Shown one piece after another: positions 26,241-35,843 of a stretch of DNA of 64,000 nucleotides. Source of the stretch: JAKJGA01 sp029554345 (GTDB lineage: Bacteria; Spirochaetota; UBA4802; JAFGJZ01). Location: NCBI GenBank assembly GCA_035395685.1, contig DAOPBR010000009.1:1-64000 (forward strand), given 5' to 3'. The notes beneath the pieces are model-generated. The model saw only the letters and a program-made list of their open reading frames with translations, did not search any database and was not told the origin of the DNA. Within the stretch, counting starts at the first letter, position 1; every line of letters starts with the position of its first letter. The position numbers were made by a program, and so were the translations under genes.

Positions 26241-27112
26241 ATAACCATAGAAGAAGTAAGCGGTTTTCCTTTGCGCCTCAAATACCCCTTTAGGTGATAA
26301 AGCGAAATATGTATCCATTTTCTGTAATCGGAAATTTTTATAAAATTTCCTCGGGATTTCAAAAGCTTTGCATATAATGGAAAATCAACAGGACGGAATA
26401 CCTTAACTTTCCTGAAACCCGTTCTAAGCAATAGTTCAGTCAAATTTTTTTCAGAAAAATACGACAAGTGACCCGGAAGATAATAATGATAATTTTCTCC
26501 GGCGCTAAGAGACTGCCATGCTTCCATATCAGCCGTTTGAATTACTGCAACTCCTTCGGGTTCAAGCATATCATATATTTTCGATATTACTTCTCTCGGG
26601 AACATAAAATGTTCTATTACTTCAATCATGGTGATGCAGTTAAATTTTTTCTTTGGAGAATATTTGTCCCATGATACATTTTCAATAATTGAGTCAGAAT
26701 GCTTATTTGCATAATCAGAAGAATACTTAGATATTTCGATTCCGTAAGTTTTAAAATATTTTGAAGCATATTTAAGAAAAAGACCGAAAGAACATCCTAT
26801 ATCCAGAAAATTACCACTTTTCACATACTTACGGATATTATTTATTCTGCTTTTCCAGACATAGGCGCAGTATTTTTCGGTCTTTCTTTCATCGAAATAT
26901 GAATAATCCGCAGATTCGCCGTAATACTTATCTGTATAAAAAGATTCCACAAATGAATCGGTGTATCCCGGATTCATAAAAATAAATCCGCAGTCCGAAC
27001 ATCTATCCGTATTAAAAACATAATCTGATTTTTTAATATTATAATGATGCCCGATTTTTTCACTTTGACATAATGGACAATACTTACTTTTTCTTCTGAA
27101 TTTGGCTTTCAT
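26225..27112 (-). CDS. Class I SAM methyltransferase with N-terminal zinc ribbon
   Basis: A 295-residue methyltransferase of the Methyltransf_23 type. The N-terminus has two CxxC pairs (Cys12, 15 and Cys38, 41) forming a zinc ribbon. FLDIGCSFGLFLKYA is the SAM-binding loop and MIEVIEHF is motif II. Such ribbon-methyltransferases occur often in surface-sugar gene clusters. It overlaps the next upstream gene by 4 nt and is last in an ATP-grasp/methyltransferase operon. Substrate unknown. Confidence 0.85.
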   Translation of the reverse strand: MKAKFRRKSKYCPLCQSEKIGHHYNIKKSDYVFNTDRCSDCGFIFMNPGYTDSFVESFYTDKYYGESADYSYFDERKTEKYCAYVWKSRINNIRKYVKSGNFLDIGCSFGLFLKYASKYFKTYGIEISKYSSDYANKHSDSIIENVSWDKYSPKKKFNCITMIEVIEHFMFPREVISKIYDMLEPEGVAVIQTADMEAWQSLSAGENYHYYLPGHLSYFSEKNLTELLLRTGFRKVKVFRPVDFPLYAKLLKSRGNFIKISDYRKWIHISLYHLKGYLRRKGKPLTSSMVIYAFK

Positions 27113-27753
27113 TTTTTTGCGAGGAAATACCAGTGAGAAATAATTTTTTTTGAACCTAAGGGAGTTCTTTCCATGAGACCATATTCAAAAAAGGAAAACT
27201 TATTCAAAGCAGAACAAAGCTCTTTCTCATCATAAAAGGAAACTACACTGCCCTTAATATCATCAAGATCGGTAACCCACACATCATCAGAAATTTCTTT
27301 TCCAATACGCATAAAAGTATCACGGTTTGATCTTAAAGTCCCCAGAAGAAAACCGCCGTTTTTAAGAATACGGAGTATTTCCGCCATCTTTTTTGCGAAT
27401 GAAACTTTATCTGAATAGTGCAAAGATCCCCAACACAATGCAAGATCAATCTTCATATTATCAAAAGGGAGTTTTTCGGAATCAGAATTAATAAGCAGTG
27501 AATGCGGATGTTTTTTCGAAAGCTGGAGTGACGGCATTGAATAATCAAGACCGATTATTTTCTCGATGCCGAAATCCGATAAAAGTGAGAGATGACGCCC
27601 GCTGCCGCAACCTATATCAACTGCTGAAAGAAGTTGTTTATTTTCTGTTTCGGATAACGCCTTGGATAAAATTCTTACCAGATTCTCGTCAGGATAAGAT
27701 AAACGGGACTTTGGTCTCTCGTAGTGCCGGTTCCACTTTTGATCACTTGTCAT
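27109..27753 (-). CDS. Class I SAM-dependent methyltransferase
   Basis: A 214-residue methyltransferase. SAVDIGCGSGRHLSLL is the SAM-binding motif, IIGLDYS the acidic motif II, and LPFDNMKIDLALCWGSLHY motif III. ATGA overlaps of 4 nt with both neighbours show tight translational coupling to the ATP-grasp and zinc-ribbon methyltransferase genes. Substrate unknown. Confidence 0.85.
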   Translation of the reverse strand: MTSDQKWNRHYERPKSRLSYPDENLVRILSKALSETENKQLLSAVDIGCGSGRHLSLLSDFGIEKIIGLDYSMPSLQLSKKHPHSLLINSDSEKLPFDNMKIDLALCWGSLHYSDKVSFAKKMAEILRILKNGGFLLGTLRSNRDTFMRIGKEISDDVWVTDLDDIKGSVVSFYDEKELCSALNKFSFFEYGLMERTPLGSKKIISHWYFLAKK

Positions 27754-28955
27754 TTTTTCTGTCTCAAAGTCAGGTTGATATGTTTAATAATGGAAGAAGC
27801 TGATTCAACAGCCTCTTCTCTTGTTCTTGCCTTAGAAATGACAACACCGATTCTATCGTGATTTGTTTTTGGAGATCTGACTTCACTTCCGATTGATTTG
27901 AACATATGAAATGCAACCATATTTTCGTTTTTATCGGACGGAGGATTAAACGACTCTATTGTTCCGGATTTTGAAACAATGTAATTAACGCAAACTGCTG
28001 TCTTATTTTTTTTAAAATCAGGCGGAACAAAACCCTTGCCGGAACATGACGCAATCATATTTTTGAAAATATTATATCCGCTTCTTTCCGGTATCAGATA
28101 ATCGCATAAGAATTCTCCGCCGAATTCGGGAACAGCTTCAATGATAAATATTTCTTCTTTCGGCGTAAAAATAAACTCCATTACAAGCGGAGATTTTCTT
28201 ATCGAATAATAATCTGCTATTTTCTGACCAATTGACTCAATTTCTTTCCATCTGTGAGTATATTTGGAAGGAGCAATATGTTTAATATCAACAAAATACG
28301 GAGGATCTGTTTTTTCCTTATCTGTAATTTCCGCAAGAAAGAATTTACCTTTGTGAACAAGCCCAACTGCTACTATTTCATCACCTTCGATAAAATTCTC
28401 CGCAATAAGTTCAGCTTCATCTCCCACTGTTTTCAAATATGTTTTCAGTGCGGATTCATCCGCTATCAGCCGGCAATCAGATTTCGCATGACCTGAAACC
28501 GGTTTAAGAACAAACGGATACGGAAATGGTATTTTATTTCTCTTAAAAACAACTGTTGACGGCGACGGAAGTCCCATTTCTTTAAAAGCAAGTTTCATTT
28601 TTCGCTTATCGAAAATTTCATCAGATCTCTCAGCCGGAAAAAGTTTGACACCAATTTTCTGAGATAATAATGCCGCAGTTTTTACTGCATTTCCGAAACT
28701 TCGCGATAATACACCGCGGATTCTTCCTTCAAGAAAAAGTTCATTAATTTTATTTTCAATTTCATTGTAATTCTCAATAGATTCCTGTATTTTAAGATCA
28801 GCAAGACTCATACCGGCGGCATTAGAATCCATATCGATACAAATAACCTTAAATCCGAGTTTCTTGGCCTCCCTTATTAGCGGAAGCTGATAAAATCCAG
28901 CTCCAAGCGATACAAAAGCGTCATTATTTTTCTTCTTTTTTCTGAACCAGAACAT
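27750..28955 (-). CDS. ATP-grasp ligase
   Basis: A 401-residue ATP-grasp enzyme of the PurK/carbamoyl-phosphate-like branch. The pre-ATP-grasp Rossmann part starts SLGAGFYQLPLIREAKKLG. FVLKPVSGHAKS is the ATP-binding lysine region, and FIIEAVPEFGGEFL matches the E-x-N-x-R-x-GG metal loop with E, V and P at the N and R places. The first gene of a three-gene operon with two methyltransferases, so it may ligate a small acid or amino acid to a sugar or peptide that is then methylated (inference). Confidence 0.85.
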   Translation of the reverse strand: MFWFRKKKKNNDAFVSLGAGFYQLPLIREAKKLGFKVICIDMDSNAAGMSLADLKIQESIENYNEIENKINELFLEGRIRGVLSRSFGNAVKTAALLSQKIGVKLFPAERSDEIFDKRKMKLAFKEMGLPSPSTVVFKRNKIPFPYPFVLKPVSGHAKSDCRLIADESALKTYLKTVGDEAELIAENFIEGDEIVAVGLVHKGKFFLAEITDKEKTDPPYFVDIKHIAPSKYTHRWKEIESIGQKIADYYSIRKSPLVMEFIFTPKEEIFIIEAVPEFGGEFLCDYLIPERSGYNIFKNMIASCSGKGFVPPDFKKNKTAVCVNYIVSKSGTIESFNPPSDKNENMVAFHMFKSIGSEVRSPKTNHDRIGVVISKARTREEAVESASSIIKHINLTLRQKK

Positions 28956-29041
28956 ACAGGTGCTAAACCACGCCTTAAAAAATAATTATACGATCAGCTT
29001 CTCTTTTAATGTCGGAAAAAATCAAACCAATGATGAGCTTT

Positions 29042-30418
29042 TTATATTCCGATGTAAGTATTCTCCTGCCAGTCAATAGACAGATCAGAAGGAAGGTCAT
29101 TACTGCAAAGAGCAGTAAGCGGTGATATTTCTATATTCCTTACAAAATCAGGTATTAAATAATTCTTTTCCAAAAGCCATGAACGGTAAAGATTATTCAT
29201 AAGATATTGTGATGACTCAAGAGAATCAACGCCGGATGCGTTTTTTACAGGTGCAAATTCATTTTCCCTTAATGTCTCTAGTATAATTGTTTTTTTTGCA
29301 AGAGGAATTGCATCAAAAACAAATTTTTCAAATTTGAATCCATCAATTTCTTTCATCTCGCCTTTAATGTAAGCTTTGATTTTTTTTCTAGCCACATGAA
29401 AAGGAAGATTGATTTCACCGCCGGAAATATTATGTTTTATAAAACTACAGCTGAAAAGATGTATTCCTATACTTCCCCACTTATAAAGAAGCGCTCCGTT
29501 TGAATCTTCAGCCGACAATATATCTTTCGGCAAATCGGAATATTCCTCTACTCCGACTGTTGAATCATCATATTTTACGAAAATACCCACCTTCTCATCA
29601 GGATAAGCTTTTGTTAAAGCTTTGCTGGAAAGTTCTGATTTTTCTATGCCGTGAATACCGCAAAATAACGGATCAATAATATTAATAAGTGGATTATCCA
29701 CCTGAAAATATGAAATTAATTCCACTCCTTGCGACATAATTTTATCAAGAACACCGCTTGACTCCAGCGCTGTTAGAGAACCGCCATGCCCGTCAGGATT
29801 CCTGAAAAGAGAAGTTTTCCCGGATAAAATAAGTTTTCCTTCAACATCCAGAGAAGGAATCATATTTTGAGGAAAAATGTGAACATTTTTATGATCTAAG
29901 CCAAAATATGAATTTTTTTTAAATTCTTCCAAGGTCGCAGCGTGATTTGCCTGAGACGTCATAATCAGAAAAGGAATAATCGTGTTATATTTTCTGGACG
30001 CTGAAAGTACTTTTTCTGCATGAAGCTGAAAAAGAGTCTTATTTCTCACAGCACTGACTGGAAAAGCCCCCTTCGGCCCGTCAAAACCAAGACGGGAACC
30101 CTGACCGCCGGCTACTACAAACGCTGCAACAGCTCCTCTTTTTATTAAATCAACTCCGTAATCTGTGCACTTTTTAAGATAATCCTGATTTTCAGAAAGA
30201 CTTTTAAGAGAAATACAATCGGCAGGCATCATTTTTCTGCCGGTTTTACTTTCAGAATTGGCGATTCTGAGTAGATCATCTATTTTTTCAAAATTAACAG
30301 AAGAAATTTCAGAAATCAGTTCATGACGCTCAATATCAGGAAGTGATTTTAAATGTTCCGCTAAAGCATTCTGTGAAAATTTATAAAGCAATTCACTACA
30401 TTGTTCAAAGTTCATCAT
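29042..30418 (-). CDS. UDPGP-type UDP-sugar pyrophosphorylase
   Basis: A eukaryote-like UDP-N-acetylglucosamine/UDP-glucose pyrophosphorylase, making UDP-sugar from UTP and sugar 1-phosphate. FVVAGGQGSRLGFDGPKGAFPV is represented by the key loop GGQGSRLG and PKG, with HGGSLTALESSG, VDNPL and a C-terminal EKFVFDAIPLA. GlmU-type left-handed helix repeats are absent. I chose the ATG at 30418 because GGAG lies 5 nt upstream; the frame opens at 30448 without a ribosome site. Confidence 0.88.
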   Translation of the reverse strand: MMNFEQCSELLYKFSQNALAEHLKSLPDIERHELISEISSVNFEKIDDLLRIANSESKTGRKMMPADCISLKSLSENQDYLKKCTDYGVDLIKRGAVAAFVVAGGQGSRLGFDGPKGAFPVSAVRNKTLFQLHAEKVLSASRKYNTIIPFLIMTSQANHAATLEEFKKNSYFGLDHKNVHIFPQNMIPSLDVEGKLILSGKTSLFRNPDGHGGSLTALESSGVLDKIMSQGVELISYFQVDNPLINIIDPLFCGIHGIEKSELSSKALTKAYPDEKVGIFVKYDDSTVGVEEYSDLPKDILSAEDSNGALLYKWGSIGIHLFSCSFIKHNISGGEINLPFHVARKKIKAYIKGEMKEIDGFKFEKFVFDAIPLAKKTIILETLRENEFAPVKNASGVDSLESSQYLMNNLYRSWLLEKNYLIPDFVRNIEISPLTALCSNDLPSDLSIDWQENTYIGI

Positions 30419-30609
30419 ATTCTCCGGCTCACTTATTGAAATCATCACGAAATTTATGATAGAATAATCAAAGTTTATACATGTAAACGAAAAAATGCAT
30501 GATAAATATTTTTTTTGCTAATAAATAAGCACAGGTATGCCGATAAGTTGATTGGGAATTTTATTTTCAGACGGTATAAGAATTAATTTTAATTTTATAA
30601 AAAAAATTC

Positions 30610-30637
30610 TTGCTTATACTCGGTTATGGATTAGAAT
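30610..30637 (+). promoter_or_regulatory. Promoter of exported protein gene
   Basis: TTGCTT (30610-30615) and TAGAAT (30632-30637) are 16 nt apart. The leader of about 60 nt contains a small CCGC/GCGG hairpin and ends with CAGGAG before the ATG at 30703. Confidence 0.5.
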
Positions 30638-30702
30638 ACTAACAATTGTGTGATGTCCGCCTAATAAATGCGGGTCGTCGCTAAGACTACAGGAGTTATA
30701 AT

Positions 30703-31503
30703 ATGGCAAAGTATAAAACGCTTGCACTCGTATTCGCGGCACTTTTTTTAACAACAATTTCTTTTTCACAGGAAGCAGCTAAGACAGATTCTACTGCCGG
30801 AGGAGTTGATCAGAGTAAAACCGATCCCGCGTCTCAGTATTCGGAAGCAGACCGACCTGAGGATAACTATCTAGCTAAATTTCATGCAAACGATGTTGTT
30901 GAGAAGCTCATGAAGACTAATCTCGACCAGATATTCACTCTAAATGTAATCAAAGAAAATTATAAAGATACTCACGGCGACTGGCAGGAAGATTACAAAA
31001 AATGCTACGACGGCTACAAAGTCGGTGTTGATCTTTTTTACAGAAGAAATATCGTTTACGCTCGTGTGAAACTTGAAGAAAACAAAAAAATGATCAATCA
31101 GTTTTATCAGAAAATTTCTGATGCTTACAAAAAAGACACTCTTGAAATGTTAAACCTCTGCGCTAACAACATACTTGAGCTCACTTTGGATTCTAAATCT
31201 GCAGCTGACCCTAAGAAGAACAAAGTACTCTTTCATAATAAAATGAGACTAAGAGTTGCTTATGGACAGCTTGATGATGCTGAAAGACAGAGATCAGATG
31301 AAATTTATGCAACATCTATTTTCCATTACAGAGTTGCAAAAACTTACGCTATAAGAATTCTTGAAGAAATCAATCCTAAAGAATTCAGAGGGAAATACGA
31401 CAGAGACAAAGCTGATAACAGAAACCGTATCTGGGATCCTAACAAAAAAACTACAGCATCAGAATATACCAATCTTAAAGAAGATGAGCCGATGCCTAAA
31501 TAA
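30703..31503 (+). CDS. Exported helical protein of unknown function
   Basis: A 266-residue protein with a signal peptide (cleavage near FSQ-EA, residue 22). The mature protein is lysine-rich and almost wholly helical, possibly TPR-like (GYKVGVDLFYRRNIVYARVKLEE). It has its own promoter, a strong CAGGAG ribosome site, biased codons and a perfect 18 bp terminator, so it is probably abundant in the periplasm. Family not recognised. Confidence 0.7.
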   Translation: MAKYKTLALVFAALFLTTISFSQEAAKTDSTAGGVDQSKTDPASQYSEADRPEDNYLAKFHANDVVEKLMKTNLDQIFTLNVIKENYKDTHGDWQEDYKKCYDGYKVGVDLFYRRNIVYARVKLEENKKMINQFYQKISDAYKKDTLEMLNLCANNILELTLDSKSAADPKKNKVLFHNKMRLRVAYGQLDDAERQRSDEIYATSIFHYRVAKTYAIRILEEINPKEFRGKYDRDKADNRNRIWDPNKKTTASEYTNLKEDEPMPK

Positions 31504-31520
31504 TCTTGACGAGAACATTG

Positions 31521-31561
31521 AAGCAATAAAAAAAGGGGGCTTACCCCTTTTTTTATTGCTT
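31521..31561 (+). terminator. Strong symmetrical terminator
   Basis: A perfect 18 bp stem (31521-31538/31544-31561) with a 5 nt loop, G4/C4 at the loop end, A7 on the left and T7 on the right. It follows the exported protein gene by 17 nt. Confidence 0.9.
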
Positions 31562-31571
31562 AAGAATTAAA

Positions 31572-32918
31572 ATGAGACAAAAAAAACTACTGATAATTAT
31601 CGCTGCAATAAGCATTCTTTCTTTTTCAAATTCTTCATTGTTAAATATTGAAAAAATGAAAGAGTATACTGTAGTCCTTGATCCGGGTCACGGCGGGACA
31701 GATGATCCCCCACTGTCAATAAACGGCGACAGATACGACCCTTTATCAAAGCAATATCTCTCAACATTCCGTTCCGGCGCAGTACATTTAGGATTAAAAG
31801 AAAGCGAACTGATGTATGCAATAGCTTATAAATCAAATGAAATATTGCAACTGACAAAGACAAAAGACGGATTTAATAAATTTAAAGAAATACTTTCAAA
31901 GTACGGAATCAAACCTATCGGTCATTCTATAATAAACAGTCACATATCAAGACCAAAAACATTAAATGAAGCAGAAGCAAAAAAAATTAAAGACCCGAAT
32001 GCTCCTTATAGGATATTTGATTATCCATCAGATGGGGAAATAGCCGACGGCAGAATAACTGCAATGAACAAGCTGAAACCCCAGCTTGTAATTTCTCTTC
32101 ATTGCGACTACTCTCCTCCGCCTAGGCATCAGGGTTTTACTGCAATAATAGTTCCTCCTTATAGATATTTTGAAAAAGGAATTGAATACTACAAAAATAA
32201 AAATTCAGATGATTTTTACATAAAAATGCCTGATGCAGCCGATTATTGGCTGGTAAAAGAAAGAGACGTGGATTCATTTCAATCTTTCGTTAACGATACA
32301 GCACTTTACTTCACATCATATCAGCTTAAACTCCCTAGCTTTGAATACAATCCTTCCGATTTCAAAGGCTTCAAACAGAATATAGTAAAATGGAGTTATT
32401 CGGATTTTGCGTCATGGAAAAAAGAAGCTATTTCAAGCAGAGGATCATACAGCAAAAATCTCGAAAAGTTTACACCGGACACCAGATTTTGGAAAAGAGA
32501 AATGTCTATTTACGAAAACTATAAAAGAGACGGCGGCGAAGAAGGATTCGGAGGCGACAATCATTTCGCAACAATGGAAATTATAAGATTTATGCTCGCC
32601 TCACTCGAATTGCGAGGAATGAAAAACTACGTTTATGCAAAAGATCCTTATTATTCATGCTGGCTCAACCCTATTCTTCTAAACGCAATTAATGCATATA
32701 TTGAAATCGGATATCTAACCAGTTATAAGTTCCGAAAAATTCTTACTGAAGAAACAGATGCTTTGGCTGAAGCCGTTGCGGTTGCTTCTTACTCCCTTTT
32801 AGCCGAAACAAAGATCATAAACGACCTGAATTTTGAAAATAAACCAAAATACAAAAAAATAGATCTTAAAAAATATAATATTGAAAAAGAATCATACTTT
32901 GATCTTGTGAGTAAATGA
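31572..32918 (+). CDS. N-acetylmuramoyl-L-alanine amidase (amidase_3)
   Basis: A 448-residue exported amidase that cleaves the bond between N-acetylmuramic acid and L-alanine. After a signal segment (about 5-22), VVLDPGHGGTDD holds the first zinc His (His40), GLKESELMY the Glu, and VISLHCDYS the second His. The domain carries large insertions (about 90-165 and 215-320), well beyond the usual 180-residue fold. It overlaps htrA by 4 nt. It may be an outsized cell-separation amidase. Confidence 0.85.
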   Translation: MRQKKLLIIIAAISILSFSNSSLLNIEKMKEYTVVLDPGHGGTDDPPLSINGDRYDPLSKQYLSTFRSGAVHLGLKESELMYAIAYKSNEILQLTKTKDGFNKFKEILSKYGIKPIGHSIINSHISRPKTLNEAEAKKIKDPNAPYRIFDYPSDGEIADGRITAMNKLKPQLVISLHCDYSPPPRHQGFTAIIVPPYRYFEKGIEYYKNKNSDDFYIKMPDAADYWLVKERDVDSFQSFVNDTALYFTSYQLKLPSFEYNPSDFKGFKQNIVKWSYSDFASWKKEAISSRGSYSKNLEKFTPDTRFWKREMSIYENYKRDGGEEGFGGDNHFATMEIIRFMLASLELRGMKNYVYAKDPYYSCWLNPILLNAINAYIEIGYLTSYKFRKILTEETDALAEAVAVASYSLLAETKIINDLNFENKPKYKKIDLKKYNIEKESYFDLVSK

Positions 32919-34156
32919 TGAATTATTTAAAAATCAGTCTTTTATCATTTCTTTTAGCGTCTTCATCTATATTTTCAAATGACATATCTTCTGCTGCAAA
33001 AAAGGCTAAAGAATCCGTAATTCTTATTACTGTATTTTCTTCAAAAACAATTAATGGAAAAACAGTTTATTATAAAACAGGATACGGTTCCGGAACCGTT
33101 ATTTCATCTAAAGGTCATGTAATAACAAATTATCATGTAGTAAAGAAAGGGGATTATTATATCGCAACTCTTTCTGACGGTACAGAAACAGAATTTGAAA
33201 AATTTACATCAGGCAATTACTTCAGATTCGACTATGAGACTGATTTGGCTTTGATGAAATTAAAGCACGGCAAATATATTCCTGTAGAATTAGCTGATTC
33301 TTCAAATTCCACCGAGGGAGAAACAGTTATTGCAGTTGGTAACCCGTACGGACTCAGACACTCAATAACAAGCGGAATAATTTCATCAATGGGAAGATGC
33401 GATATAGGATTTTCTGCTATTGAAGATTTTATTCAGACTGATGTTCCGATTAATCCCGGAAACTCGGGCGGTCCATTGATAAACCTTAATGGTCAGATGA
33501 TCGGAATAAACAGCGCAATACGTACTTCCAACGGTTCTTTTCAAGGTATCAGTTTTGCCATTCCTTCATATATTGTAAAGAAAGTCGCAGAGGATCTGCT
33601 TCTTTACGAAAGAGTACGAAGAGGATGGATTGGAATATTGGTAAAAGAAGAATTCGAATCAGACAAACGCAATGTCAAAATAATTTCAATAACATCAGGA
33701 TCTCCGGCTGATATTGCAGGTTTAAAGAAAGGAGACTTAATTAAAGAAGCTGATGGAATTCTAATAAATTCAAAAGGTTCTCTTATCAGATTAATCAAAA
33801 ATAAGAAAATTGACACAGAATTGTTTCTGACCGTATCAAGAAATGGAATTCTTTTGGATAAAAAAATAATTTTTTCTGAACATGTTACTGATAAAAATAC
33901 TTATTATGAAAAAATCAGAAAAAAATACGGCTTTTCTGTCTCTAAGGATTCTGAAGGTTTTCCAGTTGTATCAGATGTCAGCTCATTCTCTAAAATTGAA
34001 TCTCTTGAAATCGGAGACTCAATAATAGCGGTAAATGGGGAAAAAACTCCGGATATGACAACTTTTTTGAAACGAATGAAATTAAACTCCTACAAAATAG
34101 AAAGTGTTATCATTAAACGCGGAACAGAACATTATTTATTGAAACCGGAAGAATAA
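32915..34156 (+). CDS. htrA: HtrA/Deg-type serine protease with two PDZ domains
   Basis: Periplasmic quality-control protease. A signal peptide (about 1-21) precedes a trypsin-like domain with catalytic His74 (TNYHVV), Asp110 (ETDLALMKL) and Ser184 (PGNSGGPL). PDZ1 is at about 238-320 and PDZ2 at about 335-405. At 413 residues it is typical. It overlaps the amidase gene by 4 nt and is followed after one base by a small exported protein gene. Confidence 0.93.
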   Translation: MMNYLKISLLSFLLASSSIFSNDISSAAKKAKESVILITVFSSKTINGKTVYYKTGYGSGTVISSKGHVITNYHVVKKGDYYIATLSDGTETEFEKFTSGNYFRFDYETDLALMKLKHGKYIPVELADSSNSTEGETVIAVGNPYGLRHSITSGIISSMGRCDIGFSAIEDFIQTDVPINPGNSGGPLINLNGQMIGINSAIRTSNGSFQGISFAIPSYIVKKVAEDLLLYERVRRGWIGILVKEEFESDKRNVKIISITSGSPADIAGLKKGDLIKEADGILINSKGSLIRLIKNKKIDTELFLTVSRNGILLDKKIIFSEHVTDKNTYYEKIRKKYGFSVSKDSEGFPVVSDVSSFSKIESLEIGDSIIAVNGEKTPDMTTFLKRMKLNSYKIESVIIKRGTEHYLLKPEE

Positions 34157-34157
34157 A

Positions 34158-34580
34158 ATGAAAATATTGCTAACTTCAGCTTTTCTGCTGCTAACATCAA
34201 CAACTCTTTTTTCAGAGAATATTTTCATTTTCAATTCTTCAAATATAATAAAAATTACCAAGATGAATCCAATTGAAAAAGATAAATACATACTATCTCT
34301 TCAAAAAAACATTATATCAGCTAAAGTTGTAATAGAATCAGTTGAGGAGAATACTGAGTACAAAAGAGCATACAGAATAACTTCTACCCTAATCAATTCA
34401 AACCAGACAACATTTATCTTTCATATTTATTCCGAGAAAAAAGATTATATCGATCTTATGAAAAAAGGCGATATTTTTGAATTCAAGGGGCAAATGGTTC
34501 TATGTACTCCTCTGAATACTAAGCGTGATAAGTACATCATTGATGTAATTCTGCAAGACGGGGCTATGGTATTTGAGTGA
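34158..34580 (+). CDS. Small exported protein of unknown function
   Basis: A 140-residue protein with a signal peptide (about 1-19, LLTSTTLFSEN). The rest is beta-rich and looks like a small OB- or barrel-type fold (YIDLMKKGDIFEFKGQMVLCTP). It starts one base after htrA, so it is part of the amidase-htrA operon. Its 3' end overlaps the convergent AMMECR1 gene by 17 nt. Not recognised. Confidence 0.6.
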   Translation: MKILLTSAFLLLTSTTLFSENIFIFNSSNIIKITKMNPIEKDKYILSLQKNIISAKVVIESVEENTEYKRAYRITSTLINSNQTTFIFHIYSEKKDYIDLMKKGDIFEFKGQMVLCTPLNTKRDKYIIDVILQDGAMVFE

Positions 34581-35136
34581 AAGTTATCGTATATGATTTA
34601 AATTTATAAATACGCTCAGCTTTTATTTTTGTCATAAATTGTGCAACTTGATCGCGCATCTTAAGTTCAGCAGGAACTAAAATAAAAACCGATGATCCGG
34701 ATTCAGCCATAATGCCGTATTCTTCAGTATCAATTGAATAAATATCATCAACTATTTCAGGTTCTGATGCAAAAGTCAGAACAATTTGCAAGTTTTCAAT
34801 TCCTTCAGAAGATAAAGGTTTGTATCTTGGATCAGACCGCAAGGCTCCGCGGAGATATTTTTCTATGAGAAACTTTGAGTCAGCGGAATCATGATAAAAA
34901 GCTCCGTAACAGCCTCTTACCTTATTATTTAGAATTAAAGTAATAAACAAACCTGATTTTATTTGAGGAAAAATTACATCAGTCTTCTGAACAGATTTAC
35001 CATCCAATATATTAATCGATGACGAAAAAAGCCAATTTGAGATTTGATTCTTCTGATATAATTCTAAGTTTTCCCATGATGAAATGCTGTTGTTAGAAAG
35101 AAAAATAAACAAATACAAGTAAATAAACTTCATCAA
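34564..35136 (-). CDS. Exported AMMECR1-domain protein
   Basis: A 190-residue protein of the AMMECR1 family. VRGCYGAFY is the family signature (usually RGCIGT), and AALRSDPRY-like ALRSDPRYKPLSSEG, LQIVLTFASEPE and DTEEYGIMAE follow the family pattern. Unusually, it begins with a signal peptide (about 1-19), whereas AMMECR1 proteins are normally cytoplasmic. No Memo gene is adjacent. It overlaps vanW by 4 nt. Confidence 0.8.
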   Translation of the reverse strand: MMKFIYLYLFIFLSNNSISSWENLELYQKNQISNWLFSSSINILDGKSVQKTDVIFPQIKSGLFITLILNNKVRGCYGAFYHDSADSKFLIEKYLRGALRSDPRYKPLSSEGIENLQIVLTFASEPEIVDDIYSIDTEEYGIMAESGSSVFILVPAELKMRDQVAQFMTKIKAERIYKFKSYTITFTQIP

Positions 35137-35843
35137 TTATTGTTTCTCACGGGAGGATAAAAATCTTTGTACAACAGAAAAGTTTCTTTAAGTTTACCCT
35201 TGATAATTTTTCTTCTGAATACTTCAACTTCAATACCGTTCTGAATCTGCTCATCTTCAATAGGCGGCGCTATTTCATTTTCTTCTGTATAAATTTCAAA
35301 AATCTCATCAGAATATGCATTTGAAGTCAATTTGACTGAAAAAACGGATTCATTAATTTCACAATGGATTCTGATATCACTACCGGTAGTATTCCTAACC
35401 CGCAAATCTTTTTTCCCGTATTTTATTGTCGAATCAAGACCCAGCGGAACATAGCTTACAGGTTGAAAATGCCGATGACGTTCAACAATTGTAAATCCTG
35501 AAAGGAGAAAAGCATTAAAGAGCGTTGAAGATACCTGACATATACCTCCCCCGACCTCAACAACTATTGAGTCACGATAAAGAACATTTGCCGGCATAAA
35601 TCCATTTGAAACCGTTGCTTCTCCCACAGTTTTGTTAAAAGAAAAAACCTCTCCATTTCTGATAATGATGCCGTTTATTTTAGATGAAGCTATAGATATG
35701 TTTCGTTTAACAGATGCTGGCTGTTCATTTACACTTGTAGCATATGCAGAAACAACAACTGCCTTACCATCCATGGAAAAGGCAGTTGAAATCACCGCAA
35801 AAGTAATAATTAATACTGTATATATTTTATCTGCGCTGAGCAT
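35133..35843 (-). CDS. VanW-family exported protein
   Basis: VanW-like domain protein of unknown biochemical role, named after a vancomycin-resistance gene. NGEVFSFNKTVGEATVSNGF and GGGICQVSSTLFNAFLLSG are clear signatures. I chose the ATG at 35843: it gives a signal peptide (MLSADKIYTVLIITFAV) and only a 17 nt overlap with the upstream gene, whereas the longest frame (from 36029) would overlap it by 200 nt. Length 236 residues. It has no G5 or peptidoglycan-binding domain. Confidence 0.85.
   Translation of the reverse strand: MLSADKIYTVLIITFAVISTAFSMDGKAVVVSAYATSVNEQPASVKRNISIASSKINGIIIRNGEVFSFNKTVGEATVSNGFMPANVLYRDSIVVEVGGGICQVSSTLFNAFLLSGFTIVERHRHFQPVSYVPLGLDSTIKYGKKDLRVRNTTGSDIRIHCEINESVFSVKLTSNAYSDEIFEIYTEENEIAPPIEDEQIQNGIEVEVFRRKIIKGKLKETFLLYKDFYPPVRNNN

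Noticed and set aside
30449..30702. Riboswitch in the leader of the exported protein gene
   Set aside because: Only a 4 bp hairpin is visible and no known aptamer pattern is recognised.
31521..31561. Terminal inverted repeats of a mobile element
   Set aside because: Short loop, A/T-flanked stem directly after a stop codon: a terminator.
17263..35136. AmmeMemoRadiSam system from the radical SAM gene and AMMECR1 gene
   Set aside because: The genes are 16 kb apart, the radical SAM protein is PflX-like, and no Memo gene is present.
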